Source of the DNA: Eleginops maclovinus
Lineage: Eukaryota > Chordata > Actinopteri > Perciformes > Eleginopidae
DNA: 64,000 nt
Direction: 5' to 3'
NCBI RefSeq assembly: GCF_036324505.1
Contig: NC_086352.1
Coordinates: 29,034,312 to 29,098,311 of the forward strand
Within the stretch, counting starts at the first letter, position 1. Each line of letters starts with the position of its first letter. The notes beneath the pieces were generated by a model. The model did not search any database. It saw only the letters and a program-made list of their open reading frames with translations, and was not told the DNA's origin. The position numbers and the translations under genes were made by a program. Shown piece after piece: positions 25,174-40,407 of this stretch.

Positions 25174-25441
25174 GTGAGTGAGGCTACGTGCCCACGACAA
25201 CGCTCTGAAGCAAAAACGCAGATGTCCGTTTTTCCCCTCCACAATTTATCTGCGTTTATCTGCGTTCTCACGAGCGTTTTGGGGGTGGATATCTGTCTAT
25301 CCATGGGAACAGGGAAAACGTATAAAACTCATAATACTCGCAGTTTGCCGATGAAGTAAGCACGCCCCGGACGTAGGTGGCAGTAGCAACAATACCAAAT
25401 GCCTGTTTTGTGGCTACTTCCTCCGCGTCAGTTAGAAGAAA

Positions 25442-27379
<1,938 letters not shown>

Positions 27380-28148
27380 GTAGCCTAGCCGTGCTTACAT
27401 ACTGTCAAATGACTTGTTCAACGTTGTTGCCGTTGATGCTACCTCATGTGGCTATGCAGGCCGATTTTCGAGTGTACTTTATATTTCTATTTTTGTACAG
27501 TGTTACTGTATATTTGGTTTATGGCTGTCTTTGCATGATGTTCACATGCACTTTGTCCTGAATATTTGACATAAAAGGGTTTTTTATGTTGCGTTGCACC
27601 TTAGTAAAACTGTCATTTGCACTATATACATTTTTTGGGGGATTTATGTTTTCTGTATTTATGTTTCAACAAGATAAAATACTTGATTTCCCCCCTGATT
27701 TGCATGTGTTATTGAGAAAAGTCTTACACACCTCATTTTGACAGGTCACGAACATCTACTGGACAATCAGTTACCAACAGAATGCTCCCCCTTGTTGTCC
27801 TCATTTGTCATCATGTCTGCTAATTCTATGTAGTTACACAGAAAGTGTTACAACTGAAATCATAGGAGATATGACGTTTAAACAGTTGTCATATTGCAGA
27901 ACCACTAAACATAGTAATCATAATCTTAGTAAATTAATGCAGGTTATTTTGACAAAAAAGGGTTTTATTCATTACCTGTTGTAATTACTGAGAACGAGTA
28001 CATAAAGTCATGAACACAACACATCACAAGTTCTGGTAGACTGATCACAAAACAATATCAACACCAAAAAAATAATGTGCATAAACATAAACACAGGTGT
28101 CACCAGTAACTGTTTTACTGGCAAACAAGCTGATTTTAAAAGAACATA
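27380..28148. other. Spacer between the two Harbinger genes
   Basis: The genes converge here. AT-rich, no ORF of note. It should hold both 3' ends. Confidence 0.6.
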
Positions 28149-29697
28149 TTATGGGTCCAGATACTTGGTGAGGACTCTCCTCACCCGCTTTCCACCTGCC
28201 TCGTTGCAGTCTGTGGTATAATTGTTCCTCTGTGTGGGAGGTTGCTGGTCCCGATCCATTTGCACGGCTTCCTCTTGTGCATGGTGATTCACGGTCTCGT
28301 GGCAAGCCTCACAGTAGTTGTTGAGGACAAAACAGGCATAAATCACAGTAGGCAGGTCACTGAGATTTATGTCCATTTGTCGCTTCAGGCAGGCGAACCT
28401 GGCCTTGAGGCGACCGAATGCACACTCTATGACCATACGAGCCTTGCATAGGGAGAGGCCAAAGTACTGCTCAGAAGGGGTTGCGCCTCCATTTGCATAT
28501 TCCTTCATCAGGTATGGCAGGAGGGGATAGGCCGGGTCTCCCAACAGGAAGATGGGGATGGCTTCCTCATCCTCCACTATCTGCTTCTCCAGTGAGGGAA
28601 TCTTCCCAGTCTTCAAAAAACTGTTGACTTTCGAGTTGGCGAACATCCGGGCATCATGCACACTACCTGGCCATTTCACCACCACATCCATGAATCTGCA
28701 ACACAAATGAAGCATCATGACTTTAAGGTTTTTTTAAAAGAGAAAACCCCCACAACATGTACATTTCTAACAAAAATAGATTAATGAATGGGTGTGTAAA
28801 TATAGCTAAATGTTGTGTCAATATGGTACTGTAGGCTTATTAATATAGACTACATGTATATTGGGCTATATTGGCTACATTCTGTTAATTTTTTTTGTTA
28901 CAAGGCTATTGGATGGGACAGACTGCTCTGTGCCCAATTGAGTGATGGTGGTGTATAGCTGATGTCTTTGGAGTGATAAACTGCCTGTAGCCTTACCTGT
29001 ACTTATGGTCACATACAGCTTGGACGTTCAGCGAGTATCTTCTCTTCCTGTTTATGTAGTCAGTGGCGTTCACAGGCGGCTGTTTGATATCGATGTGTGT
29101 CCCGTCTACTGCTCCTAGACACTGGGGCATCCCATGGTCTTCTAGGAACCCAGCCACTAGCTCCTCAGTATCCGGGACAGTGAATGGCAGCTTTATATAT
29201 TTGGGTCCGAGATGAACCGTAATTGCACGGCACGTGTCTCGTACGATCCTCGACACCGTAGATCTCCCCAGACCAAATGAATTTGCTGTTTTGCGGAGGC
29301 GCCCCTCATCGCTAAGATAGTACAGTGTACATGCCACCTTCTTCAGAGGCAGCACTGGCTGTCGCATATTAGTCGATTGACCCTCGATGTGAGGACGAAG
29401 TAGGTCAGTCAGGGCATAAAGGGAGTCTTTGGTCATGCGGAAATTTTCGTACCACGCTTGCTCGTCCACCACATCATTAACGAAGTTCTCCCACCACTCG
29501 GAGCTTCTCCCTGGCCTCGTCCACACTCGTCTCTCACTTCGTCGTGTCTCCTCCTCCGGTGCGTCAATAATGTCCAATATCCGTTGGTATCGTCTCCTAT
29601 GGTCTAAATGACTCTCGGTAAAGAGTCTCGCCATTTGTTGGCCTGCATGCATACCATTCAACGCGGCTACTGCTACACGTTCATCCATGTTTATCAA
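28149..29697 (-). CDS. HARBI1-like PIF/Harbinger transposase
   Basis: Two minus-strand exons, 28997-29697 and 28149-28695, join as TACAG/ATTC to give 415 residues with no stop. An N-terminal helix-turn-helix is visible ([19 protein letters not shown], near residues 133-152). It is followed by a DDE nuclease: GAVDGTHID (Asp198), [23 protein letters not shown] (Asp287), and [12 protein letters not shown] (Glu324). All three catalytic acids are present, so the enzyme looks functional. It would cut at the terminal repeats with the help of the Myb-like partner encoded opposite. The start could also be the Met three codons downstream (MDERVA). Confidence 0.93.
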
Positions 29698-30366
29698 AGG
29701 GCAGGCTCAAATTTGGCGCTAGAACGTCACTTCCAGATGCCTGTGCAAAAAAAAAACCTGTGCAAAAAACGCACTTCTGCGTTTTGAACTGTTCCTACGG
29801 CGACGAGAGACTGGAACGTTTTCAAGATCTCCACTTTGAGGGGCGTTTGCGTTTTCTCCGTTTTCAACTCCTAAAAACGCCGTCGCCGTGTGCACGATAG
29901 GCACATCTGTCGAAATGTTCTACGTTTATCTGTCGTTACCGTTGTCGTGGGCACGGGGCCTTATATTAGGTGATAGTTTTCGTTTTGTAGGCATAGGTTA
30001 GTCTAGCTGCTTACTAAGGCCCCGTGCCCACGACAACGGTAACGACAGATAAACGTAGAACATTTCGACAGATGTGCCTATCGTGCACACGGCGACGGCG
30101 TTTTTAGGAGTTGAAAACGGAGAAAACGCAAACGCCCCTCAAAGTGGAGATCTTGAAAACGTTCCAGTCTCTCGTCGCCGTAGGAACAGTTCAAAACGCA
30201 GAAGTGCGTTTTTTGCACAGGTTTTTTTTTTGCACAGGCATCTGGAAGTGACGTTCTAGCGCCAAATTTGAGCCTGCCCTTTGATAAACATGGATGAACG
30301 TGTAGCAGTAGCCGCGTTGAATGGTATGCATGCAGGCCAACAAATGGCGAGACTCTTTACCGAGAG
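29615..30366. repeat. Giant palindrome made by facing Harbinger ends
   Basis: About 345 bp on each side (29615-29960 and 30018-30366) are reverse complements of each other around a 57-bp spacer. Confidence 0.9.
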
Positions 30367-30678
30367 TCAAAACAAAGTTTGAACTAGGCGTACTGTTATT
30401 GCCGCCGCGCTTCGCCATTTTCTTCTAACTGACGCGGAGGAAGTAGCCACAAAACAGGCATTTGGTATTGTTGCTACTGCCACCTACGTCCGGGGCGTGC
30501 TTACTTCATCGGCAAACTGCGAGTATTATGAGTTTTATACGTTTTCCCTGTTCCCATGGATAGACAGATATCCACCCCCAAAACGCTCGTGAGAACGCAG
30601 ATAAACGCAGATAAATTGTGGAGGGGAAAAACGGACATCTGCGTTTTTGCTTCAGAGCGTTGTCGTGGGCACGTAGCC
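30018..30678. mobile_element. Internally deleted inverted copy of the Harbinger element
   Basis: Its left half (30018 to about 30366) is the reverse complement of the right end of the intact element, and its right half (about 30370-30678) is the reverse complement of the left end. Both looked identical by eye, including a 10-base A/T run. The joint near 30366 removes about 4.1 kb. It keeps both terminal repeats, so it could be moved by the intact transposase. Flanks are TAA and TAT. Confidence 0.92.
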
Positions 30679-30798
30679 TATGATTGCGTAAACTCACACC
30701 AGAGACGGTATATGAACTATCTTTGCCCATACAGCTCTGTTACATCTCTGTCATCGCTGCCGTCCATTTGGGCTTATGTGCTGATGGCTGCATTGATA

Positions 30799-31033
30799 TA
30801 GGGTGACCAGATTTGAGGTGGCGAAAAAGAGGACACTTGCGATTGTTGCACAGAAGTCTAAGTACAGTAGACTTCTGTGCAAAGCGCCATTCAATTTAAG
30901 TACACGCTTAATGGTCCCATGAAAAACTGTGAAAACCGGACGTTTTCATGAATTTATAAACCCCCCCCGGACGCTCCGGACAGGACATAAAAAGAGGACA
31001 TGTCCGGGCAAAAGAGGACGTCTGGTCACCCTA
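30799..31033. mobile_element. Small inverted-repeat element (MITE), about 235 bp
   Basis: Ends TAGGGTGACCAGA and TCTGGTCACCCTA are inverted repeats. ATTGATA directly flanks both sides (30792-30798 and 31034-31040). If the first T belongs to the target, the duplication is 8 bp, as for hAT elements. It contains a perfect internal hairpin at 30846-30882. Confidence 0.85.
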
Positions 31034-31158
31034 ATTGATATCTTTAAGAAAGACTAAAATGAATCATATTCATCAGGGTAACTTAACGCATTTGTGGGTT
31101 AATATAGGCCTACTGTAGGCCTTGTGCTTTCTTGCGATGTTAAGCCGGAATGGCACGC

Positions 31159-31319
31159 ACGTTTTCCATTGAGCCCGTTGTCAGTTAGGTGTCCTTCGAG
31201 CTAAGTAGCTAGCCTAACGTGCGTCTCTACACAGCCCAAGTTTACGTTTTCCATAGAGCCCGTTGTCAATGTGTCCTTCGTGTTAGGTAGCTTAACGTGC
31301 GTCTGCACAGCCCAAGTTT
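31159..31319. repeat. Direct tandem duplication of about 85 bp
   Basis: ACGTTTTCCATTGAGCCCG at 31159 and ACGTTTTCCATAGAGCCCG at 31244 start two similar units. Both continue through GTGTCCTTCG and AACGTGCGTCT and end ACAGCCCAAGTTT. The second copy is about nine bases shorter. Confidence 0.9.
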
Positions 31320-32209
31320 CCCATCGATAAAATATCATGCCACTTTTAATTGACAAAGTTGATTTTACTGAACAGTGTATTTCAGTTACTTGCATAAACT
31401 ACGTCCCTATCAGTGCTAATTTCAAAATACAAAATGGACAGTTCCACGTTTCTACTGTTCCTGTAATTGTCCTCTGACATGCTTGGTGTAGTTTTAAAAT
31501 GAAATATCAGCCATATACTCAACATACAGCCATATACTCTATTTACCTATTTATTATGCATGGGCAGCATACTAATAAGGGGGGAAGGCCTAGAACACAT
31601 TTCTGTAATAAAAGTTTAGGGGTTCAAGAAATTAAGATTAGAGTCGCCCGTATAAGACAGATAAATAGCTTGATAAACCCTGCTATGGGTTATTATTTAC
31701 CCGTCTTAAAACTGGCGTTTCATGTTGTGTGACACTTCACCTGTCATCTAGCACATTTAGTACTTCAAGTAAAACCAGCAGCACTTGTGAACCACTGCTG
31801 ATAAGAAAGTACCTGTTGAATAGCCCATATTCACCAGCATTGGCAGACAGTGCAAACAAATATTATTGTGTAAACTGGTCATAGTGCAACGATTACATAA
31901 CATTGTTAATTGTGCTGCATATTCTTTACAGGACTATCCGTGTCCAGTGTCACTGTGTCTGATTTCCTACGACAACAAGGAGTCCTAGAGGAAGTAATAA
32001 AACACTTACAGGAGGACAAGGTAAAGTGTGTGTAAACGTCAGTCTGTGCTTGTCTGGACTAGTCTGACATGAATGTTAAAATGTAGAATGAATGTTAATG
32101 TAAACACCAAATGTGTGGAACTTTTACACATATGCCTTTTACACATATGCCACACTCACAGAAGAACACACTTACATACACCTTCCAGCAGTTATAAGAG
32201 CAGGGGGTT

Positions 32210-32321
<112 letters not shown>

Positions 32322-34248
32322 ACATATAGATACAACAGTCACATACACTGAGCTTTAGTCATATCTTTTTGTTATTGTGAGAGTAAAACAACTTACATTT
32401 ATTTTGATAATTTCACAGATTGACAAAGATGTCATTCCCTGCATGGAAGATGGAGACCTGGCAAAATACATTTCCTCATTTGGGGATCGTCTGGCATTGA
32501 AGAGTTTCTGCAGAAATGGGACAACACAAAAAAACAAAATGGGTCTTTTTGAAAAGCTTAGGGTCAAGCTTAAGAAGCGAAATAATGCTGAGGAAAATGA
32601 AAATAGGAAAACAAAACAGGCCAGAAAAGCTGAGGAAAACAAAACACAAGATGCAGAGCCAGCTGGTTCATCAGCAGGTTCTTCACACAAGAGGCGGAAA
32701 GCAACCCATCGAAAGATTGAAATTGGATGGTTGCACTGTGAGGGAGAACAAAGGAAACAAATACGAGGTAAACAGGGAGGAGGGACAAGAATGGTACCTA
32801 TTGGAATAGAATGTGGAATGGATGAGGTCCTTCAAAAAGGAAAGAGGCTCTTCTTTCCAGATGGATTGTCATCAAAAGGACATGAATCTGAGTTCAACTT
32901 TGAATTGAGGGACTACAAACAGAACCCTGTCCAAGAGGATGTAACCGTTGGATTTATCTATGATACTTTGTGCATGGCACGGTTGTGATTTTATGTTGCT
33001 ACTTCCCCCAAGGAGTTGAAGGATGATAGTGCCACAGATGGTGAAAAATCAAAATGCGGTGTAATAACAATAGATGAGGATGAGGAGGATGATCACCAGG
33101 ACTCACATGATGCTTCACAACAGGATGATCTTCAGTGTGATTCAGAGCAGAATAAAAGTGAAAGAGTACAAGAGGAAGAGGATGGTGTTACAATCACTGG
33201 CATACGATATGGCACACTGTTTGAATGTGACCTGGTAACTGACATTGAATCGGAAGTAACCTTTGGTCCGGGTTGTCGTGAAATTGAAACTGACGCTGAC
33301 GATGACACAGAACCATTTGATTTTGGGTTTCAGCCCCAACTCCAACTGCAGCCACTCATAACCTCGGATGTTTCCTCATCATTGCATTCTGCCTCCTCAC
33401 TTCAGCAAGTCATGGACCCACCACCTGAGCAACTGCTCTCCACATCAACAGTATCCAATGATGCATCTCCAGCACAACAACCTGGCTCCACATCACAGGC
33501 CAGTCTCGCCAAAATAATAACCATAGTAATTACCTAAATGAGTTGATTAAAGAGTTCATGGATCCTACTTTGCTCACACGCCCATTAATTATGAGAAGAA
33601 TACTTCCAGATAACCGTGTAGAAAAGGGGATTGGCGAAGGTGTTGTCAGAGATATTTACTGTTCTTTTTGGCAAGAATTTTATGATCGCTGTACTGTTGG
33701 AACAGCAGTCAAAGTTCCATTCATTAGGCATGACTTTAGCTGTGAAACCTGGAAGGCCATTGCCAGAATTTTGCTTTCAGGTTTACAAACATGTCAGTAT
33801 TTGCCGATAAAATTAGCTCTTCCTCTGATGGAGGACCTCTTTCATGGATCTGTGTGCAGCAACCTCCTAGAAAGCTTCCTTCAGTATGTGAGTATTCAGG
33901 ACCAGGACATTCTCAAAAAGGCGCTTGAGAATTTCTCATCAGTTGATCCCAGCGAGCTCATGGAAGTCCTTGAGAACTATGAGTGCCGAAAGATGATCAA
34001 AGCGGAAACGCTTCCACAGATCCTGAAGGAGATTGCACATAAAGAACTAGTACAAAAACCTAGGTATGTAATTGATTGTTGGAAGCAGGTAATGCATGGA
34101 AAGGTCAACATTGCTCATGATGACCTACTGGCACGCTATCAGGCGCTCAGACCCAATCCAAGACAAGTTCAAGGTCTACTTGACTTCCAAGAGGTCATGA
34201 CCTCAAAACAGCGAGAGGTGGAAAACCACTTGAGAAGATATCTTAGAG

Positions 34249-36748
34249 CAGCGATACTCAACCCGCGGCTCGCGAGCTGCATGCGGCTCCTTTAAGGCTA
34301 GTTGCGGCTCTTTTAAGTCCCACTTAAAAAAAATTAAAATCTCAAAAAATCTTTAAAAAACGAAAAACAAAAACATTGTCAGCAGAATTCATCAACATTT
34401 CATTATCACTCACAAGTCAGTCTATTAAGCCGCCCCCCCCCATCCCTCTGAACAACCAATCACAAATTATTTCAGGTTTCCCGCTCTGATTGCAGGTGCG
34501 CGAGATAATTGCTCCGTCACACTGGGAAAACTAGCTTACAGCACTACGCAAAAATGGCAAATGAATATAGGAAAAGAAAATATGAAGAGGAATATCGAAC
34601 ATTTAAAGAGGACTGGGAACTCGAGTTTTTCTTCGTCTCCACCGGTTCGGGAAAATGCATCTGCCTGCTTTGTGACAACGTCATTTCACAATTTAAAAGG
34701 TCCAATTTGCAGCGCCATCACGACACAAAACACCCGAAGTTCAGTACCGACTTTCCGAAAGGTGGAGAGCTGAGGGCGGAAAAGCTGGCGAGACTCAAAC
34801 AGAACCGAACTGCTCAAAAAAACGTATTCCACACTAATACGAGTGAAAAAAGCGACAGAGGCATCCTACAAAATCACACATGAACTGATGAAAAAGATGA
34901 AGCCATATACTGATGGAGAAATGGTGAAGGATTGCATACTGCTGGCTTGTTCAACGTTGTTTCCTGAGAAAAAAGACCTGGAACGAGAGGCAAAAAAAAT
35001 TCAACTGTCGGATTCTACTGTAGCTAGGAGGGCATCAAACATTTCAGAGAACATTGCACATACTCTTCAGGACAAACTGTCATCTGCTGAGTTTGTCAGC
35101 CTTGCAATCGACGAAAGCTTGGATATCAATGACACGCCACAATTACTCATCTTTATCCGAGCGATCAACAGTAAGTTTGACATTACAGAAGAACTGCTTG
35201 ACATGGTTTCACTGGAAAATGGAACAACGGGCATTGAAATAAAAAACGCTGTGCTGGAAACATTAGAAAAGTTTAACATTGGACCAGAAAAAATGACAGC
35301 ATTCACAACAGATGGCGCACCGGCGATGCTTGGTAAGAGGAACGGAGCCGTGGCTTTGCTGAAAGAAACACTGAAAAACGGCGGGGTTGCTGCTGAGGGT
35401 ATTTTCTCATACCATTGTATTGTGCATCAACAAGCCTTGTTTGCTAAGTTCAAATGTCTGAATGAAGTGATGGCAAAGGTAATCGAAGTGGTTAATTATA
35501 TCAGGGCCCGTGCAAGAAACCACCTAAATTTTAAACTGCTGTGTGAGGAGTTTAAAACTCACTATGGAGATTTGGTGTTACACAACGAGATCAGATGGCT
35601 GTCTAAAGGACGTATGCTTGCACATTTCATGGACCTGCTTGAACCCCTGAAATCCTTCATTGTCGGCCAAGGGGAGACTTCCCGATTTTCCTTTTTGGAT
35701 GATGAAGAGTGGGTGCTGTCTGTTGCGTTCCTGTGTGACATTACGCAGCACTTGAACGAATTTAATCTCAAGATGCAGGGAAGAAACAAGACCGTGTATG
35801 AGCTCTACACGGCTGTCAGAGTATTTTCTGACAAACTGGATGTACTCGAACGAAGTGTCCGTGGTTCTGATTACCGTTTCTTCCCCACCGTGCAGAAAGT
35901 GATGGCGATGCATGCAGACGCTCTCCTGCCCTGTCAATCACAATTCTGTGACGTGCTAACTGAGCTCAAGCAAAACTACACATCAAGATTCCACGACTTC
36001 AAGGACCATAGCAATATTTTTTTACTTGTGAAAAACCCATTCCTGATTGAGGTCAATGAAATGAAGCAAATAAGCGACCAGCTCGGACTTGTGCAGCTTC
36101 AAATGGAGTTCGTGGAGTTAAAGAGCTCAGATGAACTTCAGCGTCAGTTTCGGATTACAGATGTCGTGGACTTTTGGAAACTGGTGGGGCATCTACCAAA
36201 TATCTCCAGACTGGCAAGACGCATCATCTCAATGTTTCCGTCCACATACCGGTGTGAAGCAGCATTCTCTGCGCTCTCAAAAATAAAATGTTGCAACCGA
36301 AACAGATTGAGTCTGCAGCACACAACAGAGGCCCTTCGGATCGCCGTTTCCAGCGCAGAGCCCGACTTCAAATCACTTGTGCGGCAGAAGGAGTGTCAGA
36401 AATCACATTGAGTGTGAAGTAAGTACAACATTACTCTTCTGACAACCCCTGCTGTCTATAATCTGCTGTTATATGGACTATGATGATCAGTAAACATGCT
36501 GTCTGTTATCTGTTGTTATGGGCAGTGATGATCAGAAATGTGTGTTTTGTGGTTGTAGTGAAAATAATAAATCACAGTTGTTGCACTGTACATTATGGTT
36601 TTCATTCCTTAGTAACATATTACTATTATCCATATTCTCAAATGCATAATGGTTTCAGGGAGGAAAGGAGCGTTTTTGGATTGTGGCTCTTGCAAAAATA
36701 TTTTTTCGTCAATCTGGCTCCTGATTAGGACAAGGTTGAGTACCACTG
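34249..36748 (+). mobile_element. hAT (Charlie-like) transposon, 2.5 kb, with 8-bp target duplication
   Basis: Starts CAGCGATACTCAACC and ends with the inverse GGTTGAGTACCACTG. It is flanked on both sides by TCTTAGAG (34241-34248 and 36749-36756). The 8-bp duplication and the CAGNG ends are diagnostic of hAT elements. It sits inside the HECT-like reading frame of the outer element and so inserted later. It carries one transposase gene in the same orientation. Confidence 0.96.
34552..36411 (+). pseudogene. hAT transposase with a single-base frameshift
   Basis: The first part (from ATG 34554, MANEYRKRKYEEE) has a BED-type zinc finger with CICLLCDN and LQRHHDTKH. The frame is lost in a run of six A near 34846-34851. 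The remaining 520 or so codons (to 36411) are open in another frame: KATEASYKITHELMKKMKP, LAIDESLDINDTPQLL, TDGAPAMLGKRNG, EIRWLSKGRML, and the C-terminal dimerisation motif YRCEAAFSALSKIK. One fewer A would join the parts, so the lesion is a homopolymer slip in an otherwise well-kept gene, or a sequencing error. Closest relatives by pattern are the GTF2IRD2/ZBED-like Charlie transposases. Confidence 0.9.
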
Positions 36749-36992
36749 TCTTAGAGAGTTAGACGAGGACCATCTCGGAAAATTCCTGCGTTTCACAACT
36801 GGTAGTGATATAATCACTTGTACCAAAATCCAGGTTGTCTTTACAAAAATGTCAGACTTCTCCAGGAGGCCTATTGGCCACACATGTGGATTTGTGCTGG
36901 AGGTGTCAGATAATTACGATAACTTCCCAGATTTTAGATCAGAATTCAATGCTGTTTTGGACAGCAACATCTGGGTTATGGACATTGTCTAG

Positions 36993-37599
36993 GCTTCTGA
37001 TGTTTTGCCCTGTCACATGCATATTGCTCAGGGATGTTTTTACAGGGCTTTGAAAACGCTGCTACCTGAAACGTTAATTCTGTAACATATATGTTTATGT
37101 TCTCTAGCACTTCAGCTGTTTTTTTTATTATACAGCCAATTGTATAATTGCACTCGTGTTTTATACAGTTTAGGCTATGTGTTCATTGAACACAATTTGT
37201 GTTTAGGCCTATGTATTTGAGTCTGACTGATATTTGTATGTTTTGGCTTGTCACATGCATATTGGTCATAAATGTTTCTACATGCATTTGAAAGTTATTC
37301 CTCTTGAAATATTGATCTATACTTTTATGTATACTGTTCTCTAGCACTACATAACTTTTGTTGTATGCATTTTTTTGTGTTTGTACTTTTTAGTATTTTT
37401 GTAAAGCTGTCATGTTTTATATGGTGCCTATGTGCTGTTTGAACACAATAGGCCTATGTGTTGTTTGTTGGAACTTGAGCTGCTCAGTGTACTTGAGTAC
37501 ATTGAAAACAATAAGTAAAATGAGTTTTAAGTAAACGCTTTCGAAACCATTTAAGAAGTCAGTGATTTTATTTGTCACTTACAGTACATTGTTATTCAG
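36993..37599. other. AT-rich 3' region of the SAM/HECT gene
   Basis: No ORF of note. Two similar segments, near 37010-37100 and 37245-37340 (TGTCACATGCATATTG and GTTCTCTAGCACT in both), suggest an old internal duplication. Confidence 0.4.
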
Positions 37600-38240
37600 T
37601 GATGGCATGCTGTGAGGTCTGTGGCAGGGTAAGCAGCGTGTCACAACAGCACTGTCCAGTGCAAAATCAAACAAAAGTAAGATAGATAAAAATAAAATAT
37701 GTCAAGTTAGTTTCTGAGGGTGATAAAGAGATGAGTTGTACAGCCTCATCACTGCTGGTAGAAAAGAACAGTATCTTCTAGTCAAAACAGTTAGAGGAAA
37801 TCACCCAGTAAAAGTACTCTTCAGCTCAACAGACTTGCCAATCAGTGGATTCGAATGTTCAGCTTGTCCAGTATCCATTTCTCCGGAGGCATCCCCACTG
37901 AGTCCAGTTGAATTGCTCCACCAATGACTGAGCAGGCCTTCCTGATCAGCTTGTACAGTTTGTTGGTGTATTTTGCTTTCCCACCACCACTAGATGTCAC
38001 TGTCTGATAGCACATTTGTAGCAGACATTAAAGGATTTTAACTAGTAGAAAATACAGATCGCTCCACCCCTTCTTATAAGGGGCCTCTGTAATCCTAGAC
38101 CACACCAGTCTCTCATCTAAGTGCACACCAAGGTATTTGTAGGAGTGCACAACCTCCACATCAACTCCACAGATGAAAATCTTAGGTCAGATCTTACCAA
38201 CATTTACCTGAAGATGGTTTTTGGGTACACCACTCAAAAC
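37600..38240 (-). mobile_element. Decayed LINE fragment (reverse transcriptase C-terminus)
   Basis: Reading the minus strand gives VEVVHSYKYLGVHLDERLVW near 38160-38090, then KLYKLIRKACSVIGG and LDKLNIR with stops and frame changes between. This is the conserved C-terminal part of fish L2/Rex1-type LINE reverse transcriptases. It is heavily mutated and truncated at both ends, and lies inside the outer transposon. Confidence 0.7.
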
Positions 38241-38734
38241 ACTTGTCAAGCACCCTTTACTCTGTCTCCTGTTGCCTGTCAGTACACCCCATGATGACGG
38301 AGTTACATACTCTGATATATTAATATTGCTAATGTTTATACTCCATTTGATAATACAATTGTTCTTATTCTGTGGTGCAGGGCTACTATGTCACATTCTA
38401 AACATTATATAGCCATATCCTATAAAGTCTTACTTCTGAAGTACTTCATGTTTGTTTTAAATCTTTTTAAGTTCAGGTTATTGTCACTTCCAACAAAAGC
38501 TGAGATCATACTGATAAATAAATATAGCTGAGTCTTAAAAAGGACCACATAAACAAAATAAAAGGGCATTTTGGAAAAGCATGCAATTTAATGTGACAGA
38601 CATTTTAATTTATAGGCATACTATGTACATTTTATACAATTTATATACATCATCAAGCAGCATAAAATAAAACATTACAACATATTCAATGTAGTTTACA
38701 TTCAGTATGGATAATGCTGTTTGTGGTGGAGATG

Positions 38735-38818
38735 GGCACAGCAGTGGAGGCAGAGGAGATGGGCACAGCACCCGAGACGGTGGTGATGGGCACAGCAGTG
38801 GAGGCAGAGGAGATGGCA
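38735..38818. repeat. 27-bp tandem repeat, three units
   Basis: GAGATGGGCACAGCAGTGG, GAGATGGGCACAGCACCCG and GGTGATGGGCACAGCAGTGG begin three successive units just beyond the integrase stop codon. Confidence 0.8.
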
Positions 38819-38826
38819 CTCAGTCC

Positions 38827-40289
<1,463 letters not shown>

Positions 40290-40324
40290 CCAAACACGAA
40301 CCAGCTCTGTTGTGAAGGACTAGT

Positions 40325-40407
40325 ATTTTTCTCGAAAATTTCGACCTTTTTTCTCAGAAATTTAAAAAATATTTTCTCTTCATGTGGCCCTAATACTCTT
40401 CCGTAGG
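40325..40407 (-). repeat. Right terminal inverted repeat of the outer transposon
   Basis: Reads, inverted, as the left end at 24902-24980, including GGGCCACATGAAGAGAA. The next bases outward are TTT, as on the left. Confidence 0.9.

Noticed and set aside
36480..36728. Small ORF at the hAT 3' end
   Set aside because: Lies in the non-coding tail of the element with no similarity seen.
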